Source: Sutterella sp. | Lineage (GTDB): Bacteria; Pseudomonadota; Gammaproteobacteria; Burkholderiales; Burkholderiaceae_F | DNA length: 41,515 nucleotides | Assembly (NCBI GenBank): GCA_017936545.1 | Contig: JAGBFJ010000007.1 | Span: 1-41,515, forward strand | Direction of reading: 5' to 3' | Shown: one piece after another, positions 7,252 through 14,980 of the stretch | Layout of the letters: every line of letters begins with the position of its first letter | How positions within the stretch are numbered: the stretch's first letter is position 1 | Translations under genes and position numbers: made by a program | Notes under the pieces: generated by a model | The model's input: the letters and a program-made list of their open reading frames with translations, nothing else | Told to the model about the DNA's origin: nothing | Database searches by the model: none

Positions 7252-9927
7252 TCAGCAGAAGAAACGCAGGAAGTCGCGGCTGAAGAAGCCGTTCATCGTG
7301 TAGGCCAAAACGTCATCGGGTGCACTCGGGTTGCGGCGCTGATCGATCATTTCCGACATAACCTTCGGATTGCTCCAGTCGGTGACGACTCTCCCGGCGC
7401 GTGCAAGTTCCCGGGCGTGGTACTGAGCGTCGAGAAGCCGGGAGAGCGACGCCTGAACTGCTTCCTGATTCAGACAGCCCGCAAGGGAATCCCTGTAGGT
7501 CTGCGGATCGATATTCATCAGGCGATCGTAGGTGTCCCTGTCGATATGCGTCGGCACCGACATCTGATTAAGTCCGAAAGTGCTACGAAACAGTTTGAGA
7601 TCCTTTCGATTATTTTTGAAATCTCGGATACGGAGGATTTGCAGTTTTTTGTCCTTCACCATTTCATAGGCATCGATCCCGAGGCGGTGCGAGCCGAACG
7701 AGGCATCGTTGTCGATGCCCGTGACGCGGACGCGGCCGTCGGCGGGGTTTATGTCGACAAGATAATTGTCTCCGTGACGGTCGACCTGACCGGCGAGCAC
7801 GTCCGCCCATTCCAGACGGCAGAGCTCCCGCATCAGATTGGCGCGGACGGTCGAAAGGGTGCCGGCCTTGCCGGCGGCCTGCAGCGTATCGACGAACTCT
7901 CCGGAATGAATGAAGTCCCGGGCTGTCCTGCCGGGCGCGCGTTCCATGAAGAGCCCGATCTGCCCCCGGTGCGTGCCGATCGTCGAGCGCGCCACTGTCC
8001 CTCCGCAGCCGATGGCATCTGCGACGCGGGTCGCGGCAACGTTCACCTGCATGACCCTGACGGCGGGATCGTATCCGACTTTATGAGCTTTGAGCCCGGA
8101 AAGACCATGCCGGGCGCCGATTTCAGGCTTGAAGACGAATTCCCGCTCTTCTCCGGTATCGGTCCTGTATGTGCAGAGCGATACAGCGTTGGCTGCTCCC
8201 TGACCAAGAATACGGTCCTTCACCAGACTGGCGTCGCCGACGCTCAGTTCAAGCTGATCGGCAGGAATGCCGCGCTGCGCGGCGCCGATAAGCGTCGCCC
8301 CATCGACATGATGATCGAAGGCGGCCGCCAGATAATCAGCTCGAAGTGCCGCCGCGTTTGCCTGCTCATTGGCGAGCATGCCCGCAATCTCTGCAACTTC
8401 CGCTTGGACGACGTCGCTCCTCGCCGAAGCGAAGGATCCGCTGAGTATGCCTGCCTGGCTAATCCCAGGATGTCCCTCCTTCGCCATGGCCTTCAGCCTG
8501 ACGGCCATCTCCTCGGCCTGCTGAATAGAAACGATGAAGCCCAATTGGTCTTTGAGTGCCTCTCTAAGGGAATTCTTTCCCAAATTCGGTTTCGTTGCAA
8601 CCGCATGGAGGAGCCGCATCACACGCACGCCCTGCTGAATAGGTCCGCCGAACTGACCGGTCGCATGTTTGAGATCCGCTTCGAATCTGTCCTTGGTCAG
8701 CCCTCCCCTGCCGAGCGTCTCCAGAATCCCGCGTCGGCTCTGAGAATATTCGCTGACAGCAGCCGGCAGATGTCGGGTGTACGGGTGCAGCGCTTCAAAG
8801 GGCGCCCCCGTAAAGGCGGCGAATGCATCGCCATTGATCTCGGGAAGAAGCGCCGTGACGGCATTCTCCACCGTCGTCGCGTTTTCGGCAATCGCATTGA
8901 AACGATTTTCGATAAACCCGAGCACGGTACCGAGCTGCTCCTGAAGGCCGCGGTCGCGCTGAACAGCCATCTCATCGCCGAGACCGCCCGGCATGTCGCC
9001 GATAAGGCTGATATTTTCTCGGAGCGCGGAGATCCGGTCTCTGAGCTCACCCGCCTGCTCGCGGAATTCCGTAGCCGTCATGAGGTTGCGCCTCGCTTCG
9101 AGCGCATCAAGCTGGTGCGAGATTTCCGCAAGGGAATCGTGCAGCGGCCGGCTGAAATGTGCGCCGTGCATCTGCGTGCCGATGCCGAGAATCTGACCGG
9201 CAGCGGCAGCCTCCGGATCGACGTGGATGCGTCCCTCCGCCAATGCTGCAGCAACGGCTGCGCCCTCGCCTTCCGCCGGCGCCTGCTCCATGCCGGCGAT
9301 CTGCATCACGGCGGCCAGATTAAGCGCTTCGGCGGCACGGTTGCTGGCACTCTGAATAAGGATCCGAATGTTGTCTCCGTCAGTCCCTGTTTTCTCAGAA
9401 TAGCGCTGAAGCGCCGCGGCAAAGTTCTGCTGCGCAGACGTGAATTTCTGAAGTGCTGCGAATGCCTCATCCGGGATCGGGTGCTTTGCATATTCCGCTG
9501 CGGAAATCTTTCCGAACGCAGCCGCCGCTTCATCGCACGCCTTGGCAGCTTCGGTCACCTTCGTATGCATGCAGTGCCCTGTGCGGAAAAGTCCGGGGCG
9601 GATCAAGACTTTCTTCACCGTTTCAAACAGACTGCCGTTGAGATTAGGCATTCTGGCCCCGGCACGCGCCAGAAGACTGTCGATGCGTCTGCCTGCCGCT
9701 TCCGCCTGATCGGCGACGGGCTGTTCGGCGGGCGGCAGCACCGGCTCATGAACCGGATCTGCTTCGGGATCTGGAACGGCGGCTTCTCGTGCAGGCGCCG
9801 TCTCGGCCAGCACGCGTGCTGCCTCCGCTTCGCGGATGTCGGCCAATTCGGCAGGTGCCGTTGCGGGACGATCGTCGAGGTACGACAAAAGACTGCCTGT
9901 CGAAATTGTGCTGATATCTGTACCCAT
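7252..9927 (-). CDS. large protein with C-terminal kinase-like domain; candidate secreted effector
   Basis: 891 aa, no signal peptide, no clear membrane helices. Residues 1-75 are Ala/Pro/Glu-rich and probably disordered; about 80-550 is mostly helical with coiled-coil stretches. From about 560 on, kinase-like motifs appear in order: FVFKPE (597-602, candidate ATP-binding Lys600), VNVAATRVADAIG, a hinge-like GLFMERAPG, a catalytic-loop-like DRHGDNYLVD (716-725) and a metal-site-like GIDNDASFG (737-745). DRHxxN plus a downstream ID resembles phosphatidylinositol 3/4-kinase folds and some bacterial effector kinases; HipA-like kinases are an alternative. AGGAGG lies 8 nt before ATG. The gene starts 12 nt after the 9940-10518 gene. 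Effector status is inference; the kinase motifs are seen. Confidence 0.75.
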   Translation of the reverse strand: MGTDISTISTGSLLSYLDDRPATAPAELADIREAEAARVLAETAPAREAAVPDPEADPVHEPVLPPAEQPVADQAEAAGRRIDSLLARAGARMPNLNGSLFETVKKVLIRPGLFRTGHCMHTKVTEAAKACDEAAAAFGKISAAEYAKHPIPDEAFAALQKFTSAQQNFAAALQRYSEKTGTDGDNIRILIQSASNRAAEALNLAAVMQIAGMEQAPAEGEGAAVAAALAEGRIHVDPEAAAAGQILGIGTQMHGAHFSRPLHDSLAEISHQLDALEARRNLMTATEFREQAGELRDRISALRENISLIGDMPGGLGDEMAVQRDRGLQEQLGTVLGFIENRFNAIAENATTVENAVTALLPEINGDAFAAFTGAPFEALHPYTRHLPAAVSEYSQSRRGILETLGRGGLTKDRFEADLKHATGQFGGPIQQGVRVMRLLHAVATKPNLGKNSLREALKDQLGFIVSIQQAEEMAVRLKAMAKEGHPGISQAGILSGSFASARSDVVQAEVAEIAGMLANEQANAAALRADYLAAAFDHHVDGATLIGAAQRGIPADQLELSVGDASLVKDRILGQGAANAVSLCTYRTDTGEEREFVFKPEIGARHGLSGLKAHKVGYDPAVRVMQVNVAATRVADAIGCGGTVARSTIGTHRGQIGLFMERAPGRTARDFIHSGEFVDTLQAAGKAGTLSTVRANLMRELCRLEWADVLAGQVDRHGDNYLVDINPADGRVRVTGIDNDASFGSHRLGIDAYEMVKDKKLQILRIRDFKNNRKDLKLFRSTFGLNQMSVPTHIDRDTYDRLMNIDPQTYRDSLAGCLNQEAVQASLSRLLDAQYHARELARAGRVVTDWSNPKVMSEMIDQRRNPSAPDDVLAYTMNGFFSRDFLRFFC

Positions 9928-9939
9928 GAATCATCCCTC

Positions 9940-10518
9940 CTATACAGCAAGCCATGCGCCGGCGGCAGCCGGATCCGCCGAAGCCGCTTCATTTTCAAGC
10001 GCAGTCAGAAGACCGTCAAGGTCATCTCCCGAGAGCGCAGAGCGCGATGTCGAAAGCGACCACTCTATGCCGTTCGACCCGATCAGCACGGCGAGTTTTC
10101 CTTCCGCAGGCCGTGCGGCCTGACAAGCTTCGAAGATTCGGAAAGCGGCTGCCAGTTCGCGCCTCTCCGCCTCAGGATCGCCGTAGGCAGCACCCCAGGG
10201 AAGCGACACGGCGAATTCAAGGGTCTTGACGGCAAGCGCCCAGATCACATATGGCGTTCCGAACGGATGTCCTGCAAGACCGTAGCCCGCAAAACCGCGG
10301 TCTTTGAATAAACGGGCCTTGAACAGAGCGGCGGCATCGCTGAGAAAGCGAAGCGGCTCGGGCTCAGGGCCGGCATCCGTCGCAAACCACCTTGCCGACA
10401 TCGCATCAAAGGAATCCAGGAGCTCAAGCGGCACCGGCGGCACCGGCAGTCCCGTTTCTTCGAGGAATGCCTGAAGGCCTTCGGGCAGCTGAAGTGTTTC
10501 TGGTGAATATTCGGACAT
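9940..10518 (-). CDS. hypothetical partner protein of the kinase-like gene (possible secretion chaperone)
   Basis: 192 aa from the ATG at 10518, supported by GCGGAG 7 nt upstream; the open frame to 10599 has no ribosome site. It is rich in Glu, Leu and Ala, has only one cysteine and no signal peptide. It contains an N-terminal Leu/Pro-rich segment (ETGLPVPPVPLELLDSF) and an alternating beta-like core (TLEFAVSLPWG, KLAVLIGSNGIEWSL). Its stop codon overlaps the Shine-Dalgarno of the 891-aa gene, so the two are translationally coupled. A small protein encoded directly before a large effector-like protein is the classic type III chaperone-effector order, but I see no clear CesT-family signature. 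Immunity or regulatory roles are equally possible. Confidence 0.7.
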   Translation of the reverse strand: MSEYSPETLQLPEGLQAFLEETGLPVPPVPLELLDSFDAMSARWFATDAGPEPEPLRFLSDAAALFKARLFKDRGFAGYGLAGHPFGTPYVIWALAVKTLEFAVSLPWGAAYGDPEAERRELAAAFRIFEACQAARPAEGKLAVLIGSNGIEWSLSTSRSALSGDDLDGLLTALENEAASADPAAAGAWLAV

Positions 10519-10659
10519 CAGGAATCTCCGCAGTTTGTCGTCGTCCGATCCGGGCGGACCGGCATGCTTAAGCCAATATATCGCAAGGCGGCATTTCAAA
10601 ACGTAACAGTTCGCTTATAGCCGACTCAGCGCGGCCGGCTGTCGCTTTCACATGACTTG

Positions 10660-11150
10660 TCAGTCGAGCTGCGGCAAATGAAGCACCGATTCGGCAAAGA
10701 GGACCGCTTCCCCGGCAATGAACAGTCTGCCGCCCTCAAGTCGGCAGAAAAGTTCACCGGTGCGCTTCGATGCCTGAAGAGCCCGAAGGCGATGTCTGCC
10801 GGTCGCTTCGGCCCAGTACGGAATGACGCGACAGTGGCCTGATCCGCACACAGGGGCCTGATAGACTGCAAGCTTTGGCCCGAAGCTGCGGGTCACGCAG
10901 TCGTAATCGCTGCCTGCCGCCGTGATGTGCAGGAGCCGACCGTCGAGTCCGAGAAGCGCTTCAGCGGGAGGAGCGGCCCAGCGCACGTCCTCTTCAGCCG
11001 GCAGCACGCAGACATGGTCTCTGGCCATGAAGGCTCGAAGCGGCCTCACGCCGATCGCCGCCGTCATGGCATCCGTGACGGGCACTTCCCGAAGACGTTA
11101 GGCAGATTCATTTCATAGCGCCGTCTTTCAACCTGAACTTCCCGCCGATT
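10660..11150 (-). pseudogene. degraded PhzF-family epimerase-like gene (C-terminal part)
   Basis: The 141-codon frame 11085-10660 matches the C-terminal half of PhzF/YHI9-family proteins: RPLRAFMARDHVCVL, then SDYDCVTRSFGPKLAVY, the CGSGHC loop, PYWAEATG and LQASKRTGELFCRLEGG. Family members are about 260-300 aa with two diaminopimelate-epimerase-like halves. The N-terminal half with its catalytic Glu is missing. Just upstream, another frame reads VERRRYEMNLP (about 11145-11110), which fits the family segment that should precede it, so at least one frameshift separates them. Upstream of about 11150 the similarity ends. The remnant is probably non-functional. Confidence 0.7.
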
Positions 11151-11234
11151 TGACACTCAACGGCTATGCAGCTTGAAGAAACGTCATAAGTTCGTGGTAG
11201 GTTTTTCCCTCTTGGGCAATGCTCGGACCACGTC

Positions 11235-11378
11235 CTAAGCCAATACCATTTCTCTTTCCTGCTGCAGTTTCTCGAGATCCCGGCACAGATTCTCGTAGCG
11301 TGTTTTGGCTGCGCTAATCTTATCTTTCAGTGCGCTGATCTCAGCCTCAATAGAGCTCATCGACTTCCGTCTGGGCAT
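11235..11378 (-). CDS. small coiled-coil protein (47 aa), unrecognised
   Basis: 47 codons from ATG 11378 with AAGGAG about 9 nt upstream. The product is one charged amphipathic helix (MSSIEAEISALKDKISAAK then RYENLCRDLEKLQQERE), a probable coiled coil with a single cysteine. I do not recognise the family. It lies in a region of gene remnants and overlaps a tiny upstream frame (11347-11445), so it may be a leftover of a mobile-element accessory gene. The good ribosome site and clean helix argue that it could be expressed. Confidence 0.45.
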   Translation of the reverse strand: MPRRKSMSSIEAEISALKDKISAAKTRYENLCRDLEKLQQEREMVLA

Positions 11379-11445
11379 CGTCTTCCTCTCCTTGTTCGTT
11401 TACGATTTCCTTTTTGGACTCGGTAAGTATCCGAGCAATCTCCAT
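11347..11445 (-). other. very short frame overlapping the 11235 gene
   Basis: 32 codons (MEIARILTESKKEIVNEQ then acidic residues), overlapping the start of the 11235-11378 gene by 32 bases in another frame. The frame stays open upstream to a stop near 11466. It has no Shine-Dalgarno. The helical, charged composition resembles the downstream product, so the two may be pieces of one former gene separated by a frameshift. Confidence 0.25.
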
Positions 11446-11629
11446 GGCGCGGCTGACAGTATCGTCTGAAACCGGTGAGGAATTCACCCGGCATAGCCGC
11501 TGGATAAGAGGCCGTCTCTGCCGGTGTCAGCGCGAGATCCGCTCGGCATTCGTGCCAAATATGGGGCCTTTTGTCTCTCCCGAAATAGGTACTCTCGAGA
11601 ATATACACAGAAATATTCGCCGTGTAGAC

Positions 11630-11658
11630 TTACAATCCTCGCGAAAGCCGCATATATT
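11630..11658 (+). promoter_or_regulatory. promoter of the cyclase gene at 11744
   Basis: TTACAA (11630-11635) and TATATT (11653-11658) are separated by exactly 17 bases, about 85 bases before the ATG at 11744. The stretch 11379-11743 otherwise holds only the tiny frame above and this control region. Confidence 0.55.
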
Positions 11659-11669
11659 GTAGCTTTCGC
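11641..11669. promoter_or_regulatory. operator-like inverted repeat over the -10 box
   Basis: GCGAAAGC (11641-11648) and GCTTTCGC (11662-11669) are perfect inverted 8-mers flanking the -10 hexamer of the 11744 promoter. A second repeat, GAATAT (11599-11604) with ATATTC (11613-11618), lies just upstream. Position over the -10 suggests repressor binding; a transcript hairpin is the alternative. Confidence 0.4.
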
Positions 11670-11743
11670 ATATACAGCCGTATTCGCAGCTGCTTCTCGC
11701 GGACTGTCCGCAAACCTCTCTCTCCCACGTATTTTCAACCGCC

Positions 11744-13030
11744 ATGACCGATGCCGCTACAGCTCATCAGCATCTCTGCGACTATATCGACGATCTGCTG
11801 GCTCATCCCGGAACCGCCAATCTGAATGTCGAAGAGCTGCCGGCCTCTTTTCAGCAGACAGGAGAGAAGCTGCGCACCATCGGGGAGCATATTCAGGAAG
11901 TCATGCGCTTTTCGGATCTGATGGCGCAGGGCTGCGTCCGACCCGATGCCGTACTCTCTTCCGACAACATGATCGGTCTTCCCGCCCTCGAGATTCAGGC
12001 CGCGCTTTCCCGTCTCATCAGCAGTGCCGGCCGGCTTGCCGACGGCCACCTTGAAGAGCGCATCAGCGATCTGAACGAACTCGGAGACGCCTTCAACGCG
12101 ATGGCGCAGCGTCTGCAGAAACAGCATGATGCCTACCAGAGGGCGCTTCTGACGGACTCGCTGACGGGCCTCGGCAACCGTCTGGCCTTCTCCCGCTGCA
12201 CCCGGGATATCGAATCAAGCGGCAGGCGCGCTTCTTTTGCCGTGATCGACCTCGACAATCTGAAGCATCTCAACGACCGTTTCGGGCATGCGGAAGGAGA
12301 CCGCTACATCATCACCGCCGCCAAGAGTCTCGTGTCGGCTTTCCCCCAGTACGCTTCGCTCTACCGTATCGGAGGCGACGAGATGGCGGTGATCAGCGAA
12401 ACGCTCTCGGCCGACGAGCTCGACGTCAGACTGAGCCGTATCCGCGTTGAATTCGAAAACTGCATTCAGCAGGAGGATGACTGCCGCTACTCATTCAGCT
12501 ACGGCGTGTCCGCCTACAGTCCGAAGCTCGAGAAACGGATCTCCGTTGCGATCGACAAGGCCGACCAGCTGATGTATGCCGACAAGCTCCGCAAGGATGC
12601 CTTGAGACTCCCGCGCGAGGCCACCGTCGTCTGCATCAGCGACGAGGATCAGGACGAATTTCTTCATGATCCCCTCTTCGACGTCTTCGGCAATCTTGAA
12701 GACTCGCACTACTTCTATATGTGCAATCTCAAGACGAATATCTCCCGCTGGTCCAAAAAGGCCGTGGCGGACTTCGACCTGCCGAGCGAATACATGTTCG
12801 ACGCCGGGAACATCTGGCTCTACCGCATTCATCCCGACGACCGCGAGATGTACACCAAGGACATCGCCGAGGTGTTCAGCGGTATCAAGGGCTATCACAA
12901 GCTCACCTACCGCGCCCGCCGGCCGCCGCGACGGCGTCTATGTCTGGTGTTCCTGCCACGGCTATATCCAGAAAGGCACCGACGGCCGTCCCGACATGTT
13001 CGTGGGGCTCATCCGCAACCACGGCGCTGA
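11744..13030 (+). CDS. diguanylate cyclase (HAMP-like/GGDEF/PAS), C-terminal frameshift
   Basis: 428 aa as read. Residues 96-130 resemble a HAMP linker (GHLEERISDLNELGDAFNAM). A GGDEF domain follows (about 135-290) with AVIDLDNLKHLNDRFGHAEG and the active-site motif IGGDEM (209-214), Phe replaced by Met. It makes c-di-GMP from two GTP. Residues from about 310 are a PAS_3-like domain (DSHYFYMCNLKTNISRWSKK). Near 12915-12935 the frame shifts: the read product ends in an Arg/Pro-rich tail, while the next frame continues PAS sense (DGVYVWCSCHGYI to LAQALKHRDQ) and stops at 13073. The gene therefore probably spans 11744-13073 with an indel in a GC-rich run, real or a sequencing error. No signal peptide or membrane helix is present, so it is cytoplasmic. 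Confidence 0.85.
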   Translation: MTDAATAHQHLCDYIDDLLAHPGTANLNVEELPASFQQTGEKLRTIGEHIQEVMRFSDLMAQGCVRPDAVLSSDNMIGLPALEIQAALSRLISSAGRLADGHLEERISDLNELGDAFNAMAQRLQKQHDAYQRALLTDSLTGLGNRLAFSRCTRDIESSGRRASFAVIDLDNLKHLNDRFGHAEGDRYIITAAKSLVSAFPQYASLYRIGGDEMAVISETLSADELDVRLSRIRVEFENCIQQEDDCRYSFSYGVSAYSPKLEKRISVAIDKADQLMYADKLRKDALRLPREATVVCISDEDQDEFLHDPLFDVFGNLEDSHYFYMCNLKTNISRWSKKAVADFDLPSEYMFDAGNIWLYRIHPDDREMYTKDIAEVFSGIKGYHKLTYRARRPPRRRLCLVFLPRLYPERHRRPSRHVRGAHPQPRR

Positions 13031-13090
13031 AGCCGACAGTCTGGCCCAAGCCCTGAAGCACAGGGATCAGTAACATTCTTTCCCGCACTG

Positions 13091-13119
13091 CGGCTCGGAC
13101 CCTTCCGGGCCGTTTTTTT
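13091..13119 (+). terminator. rho-independent terminator after the 11744 cyclase
   Basis: An imperfect stem CGGCTCGGA / TTCCGGGCCG (13091-13112) is followed by seven T residues, 18 bases after the frameshift-corrected stop at 13073. This supports 13073 as the original gene end. Confidence 0.8.
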
Positions 13120-13218
13120 GGTCCGACGTCCGGCAAAGACCGTCTTTCGCCAAACGGCGCGACTGAGTCTTCCCCTTTGGGCTAGGATACGTCTGACACC
13201 ATCCCTCTCAGCTCACTC

Positions 13219-13575
13219 ATGGCCCTGACGACAAAAGATGCTGCGCGCCTGCTTGAAACCCGTTTCGGCATTGCGCCCGACTGCCCGTTCCGAGAGACGG
13301 ATGCCATGGTTTTCCGTCACCCGTCTTCCCGTCGCTGGTTTGCGCTCCTCGCGGACGTCGGCCGTGAAGCCGTCGGGCTTCCCGGAGACGGCACGGTGAG
13401 CCTCGCCAACCTGAAGGCCGATCCCGACACCGTTCGAAGGCTGACGGAAGAACGCGGCTTTCTGCCCGCTTGGCACATGAACAAAACGCACTGGATCACC
13501 GTCGTTCTGCGCGGTCCGATCGACGAAGATCGTTTTCTCCGTCTGGCCGAGCGCAGTTTCGAGCTGACGCGGTAA
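13219..13575 (+). CDS. MmcQ/YjbR family protein
   Basis: 118 aa, the normal size for the YjbR/MmcQ family, which shares a CyaY-like double-wing fold and is often called DNA-binding without a proven role. Visible family features are VFRHPSSRRWFALLADVGRE, the NLKADPDTVRRLTEERGFLP segment and AWHMNKTHWITVVL followed by the C-terminal helix ending LAERSFELTR. It is cytoplasmic. The start at 13219 has no obvious Shine-Dalgarno. The M20 peptidase gene begins 31 bases downstream, so the two probably form an operon, although no functional link is known. Confidence 0.88.
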   Translation: MALTTKDAARLLETRFGIAPDCPFRETDAMVFRHPSSRRWFALLADVGREAVGLPGDGTVSLANLKADPDTVRRLTEERGFLPAWHMNKTHWITVVLRGPIDEDRFLRLAERSFELTR

Positions 13576-13606
13576 TGATTTCCCCGCCGTTTTCAAGGAA
13601 GACCTT

Positions 13607-14866
13607 ATGACCGACATTTTCGATTCCGACCTCGCTAAGCAGTTCGATCGGCTTCAGACGATTCCCGCCGTCCGGACGGCACTTGCCCAGGTCAAGGACC
13701 GTCTGCCAGACTTCATCGAGATTCAGAAGGAACTCGCGCTCATTGAAGCGCCGTCGCGCTATGAAGAAAAGAAGGCCCGCCGCTATGCCGAACTTCTGAC
13801 GGAATACGGTCTCGAAGACGTGACCGTCGACGAGCACTTCAACGTCTGCGGCCGCATCCGCGGAACCAGGAGCACCGGCAAAGCCGTGCTGCTCGAAGGC
13901 CATCTCGACACGGTGTTCTCCTTCGGCGACGTCAGGGGCGTGCGCGTCGACGAAGAAGGCCGTATTCACTGTCCAGGCATCTGCGACGACACCCGGGCGC
14001 TTGCCGCCAATCTAAGCGTGCTCGCTGCTCTGAAGGCGGCCGGCATTCGTCCCGTGCACGACATCATCATCGCCGGGACTGTCTGCGAAGAAGGCCTCGG
14101 CGGCATGGACGGCATGCGCTGGCTTCTGGAATCGCTGACGGCCGGGACGGACATTCTCGCCTCGGTCTCGATCGACGGACCTTCTCAGGGCGACTTCTAC
14201 GCCAACGCCACGGGCATGGTCGACTGGGAAGTTGAAATGCGCGGTCCGGGCGGTCATGCCTGGCTGAAGCACGGCACGCCGAGCGCCGTTCAGGCCGCCT
14301 GCCGGGCGGCGGCGCTCGCAGCCGACATCGAGCTCCCTGAGAATCCGCTGACTACCTTCACGGTCAGCCTCATCGAAGGCGGTCAGGCGATTCACGGCAT
14401 CGCAGAACGGGCGGTCTTTTCAGTCAATGCCCGTTCCAACAGTCAGGAAGCGCTGGAAAAGCTCAGCGAACAGTTCCTGGAGGCCTGCCGTGAAGGCGCC
14501 CGTCTGGAAAACGCCCGATGGGGAAAAGACGGCGTCGTCACGATGACGGCCCGGAAGATTCTCGACATTCCGGCCGGCTCCCAGCCCGACGACGCCCGCA
14601 TCATTCAGGCGGCCAAGCTCGCGACGAAGGCGCTCGGCATCGAGCCCAACTTCAGGCGGGGCGGCTGCACGAACGCCAACATGGCGATCGCCCGCCGGAT
14701 TCCGGCCGTCACGCTCGGGCGCGGCGGCACGGAATCGGGCACGCACACGCTCGCCGAATGGTTCGACCCGGCCGGCGTCTGGGTCTGCGAACAGAAGTCG
14801 ATCCTTCTGCTTCTCGCACTAGCCGGCATTGAAGGCGAGCTCGTACCGCTCGGCGAAACACTATAA
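13607..14866 (+). CDS. M20 family zinc peptidase
   Basis: 419 aa. The di-zinc site of M20 peptidases is present: His99 and Asp101 in LLEGHLDTVF, Asp127/128 in PGICDDTRAL, Glu161-Glu162 in GTVCEEGLGG, and a C-terminal His in GTESGTHTLAEWF. The lid domain for dimerisation (about 200-310) follows MVDWEVEMRGPGGHAW. Such enzymes remove residues from small peptides or N-acyl amino acids in the cytoplasm; the exact substrate is open. It looks closest to the peptidase T / ArgE / carboxypeptidase G2 branch, not the amidohydrolase (AbgA) branch at 18572. AAGGAAGACC just before the ATG supports the start. Confidence 0.9.
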   Translation: MTDIFDSDLAKQFDRLQTIPAVRTALAQVKDRLPDFIEIQKELALIEAPSRYEEKKARRYAELLTEYGLEDVTVDEHFNVCGRIRGTRSTGKAVLLEGHLDTVFSFGDVRGVRVDEEGRIHCPGICDDTRALAANLSVLAALKAAGIRPVHDIIIAGTVCEEGLGGMDGMRWLLESLTAGTDILASVSIDGPSQGDFYANATGMVDWEVEMRGPGGHAWLKHGTPSAVQAACRAAALAADIELPENPLTTFTVSLIEGGQAIHGIAERAVFSVNARSNSQEALEKLSEQFLEACREGARLENARWGKDGVVTMTARKILDIPAGSQPDDARIIQAAKLATKALGIEPNFRRGGCTNANMAIARRIPAVTLGRGGTESGTHTLAEWFDPAGVWVCEQKSILLLLALAGIEGELVPLGETL

Positions 14867-14926
14867 GTAAGTTCCGAGGTGAGTCGTCCGGCTGGTGCAC
14901 GGCACATTTAATTTATGAGCACAGTC

Positions 14927-14961
14927 AAAAAGGTCCGTCTTCCCGAGGAAGCGGACCTTTT
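14927..14961 (-). terminator. rho-independent terminator after the 14981 EAL gene
   Basis: AAAAGGTCCG (14928-14937) pairs with CGGACCTTTT (14952-14961), ten base pairs with A/T runs on both sides. It serves the minus-strand EAL gene and could also stop the plus-strand M20 transcript. Confidence 0.85.
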
Positions 14962-14980
14962 GCTTTCATCACTTCAGCGT

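Noticed and set aside
7417-10311. Very long plus-strand open frame (964 codons)
   Set aside because: It is antisense to the kinase-like gene and its partner, has Arg/Cys-rich low-sense composition and no ribosome site; a result of GC-biased third positions.
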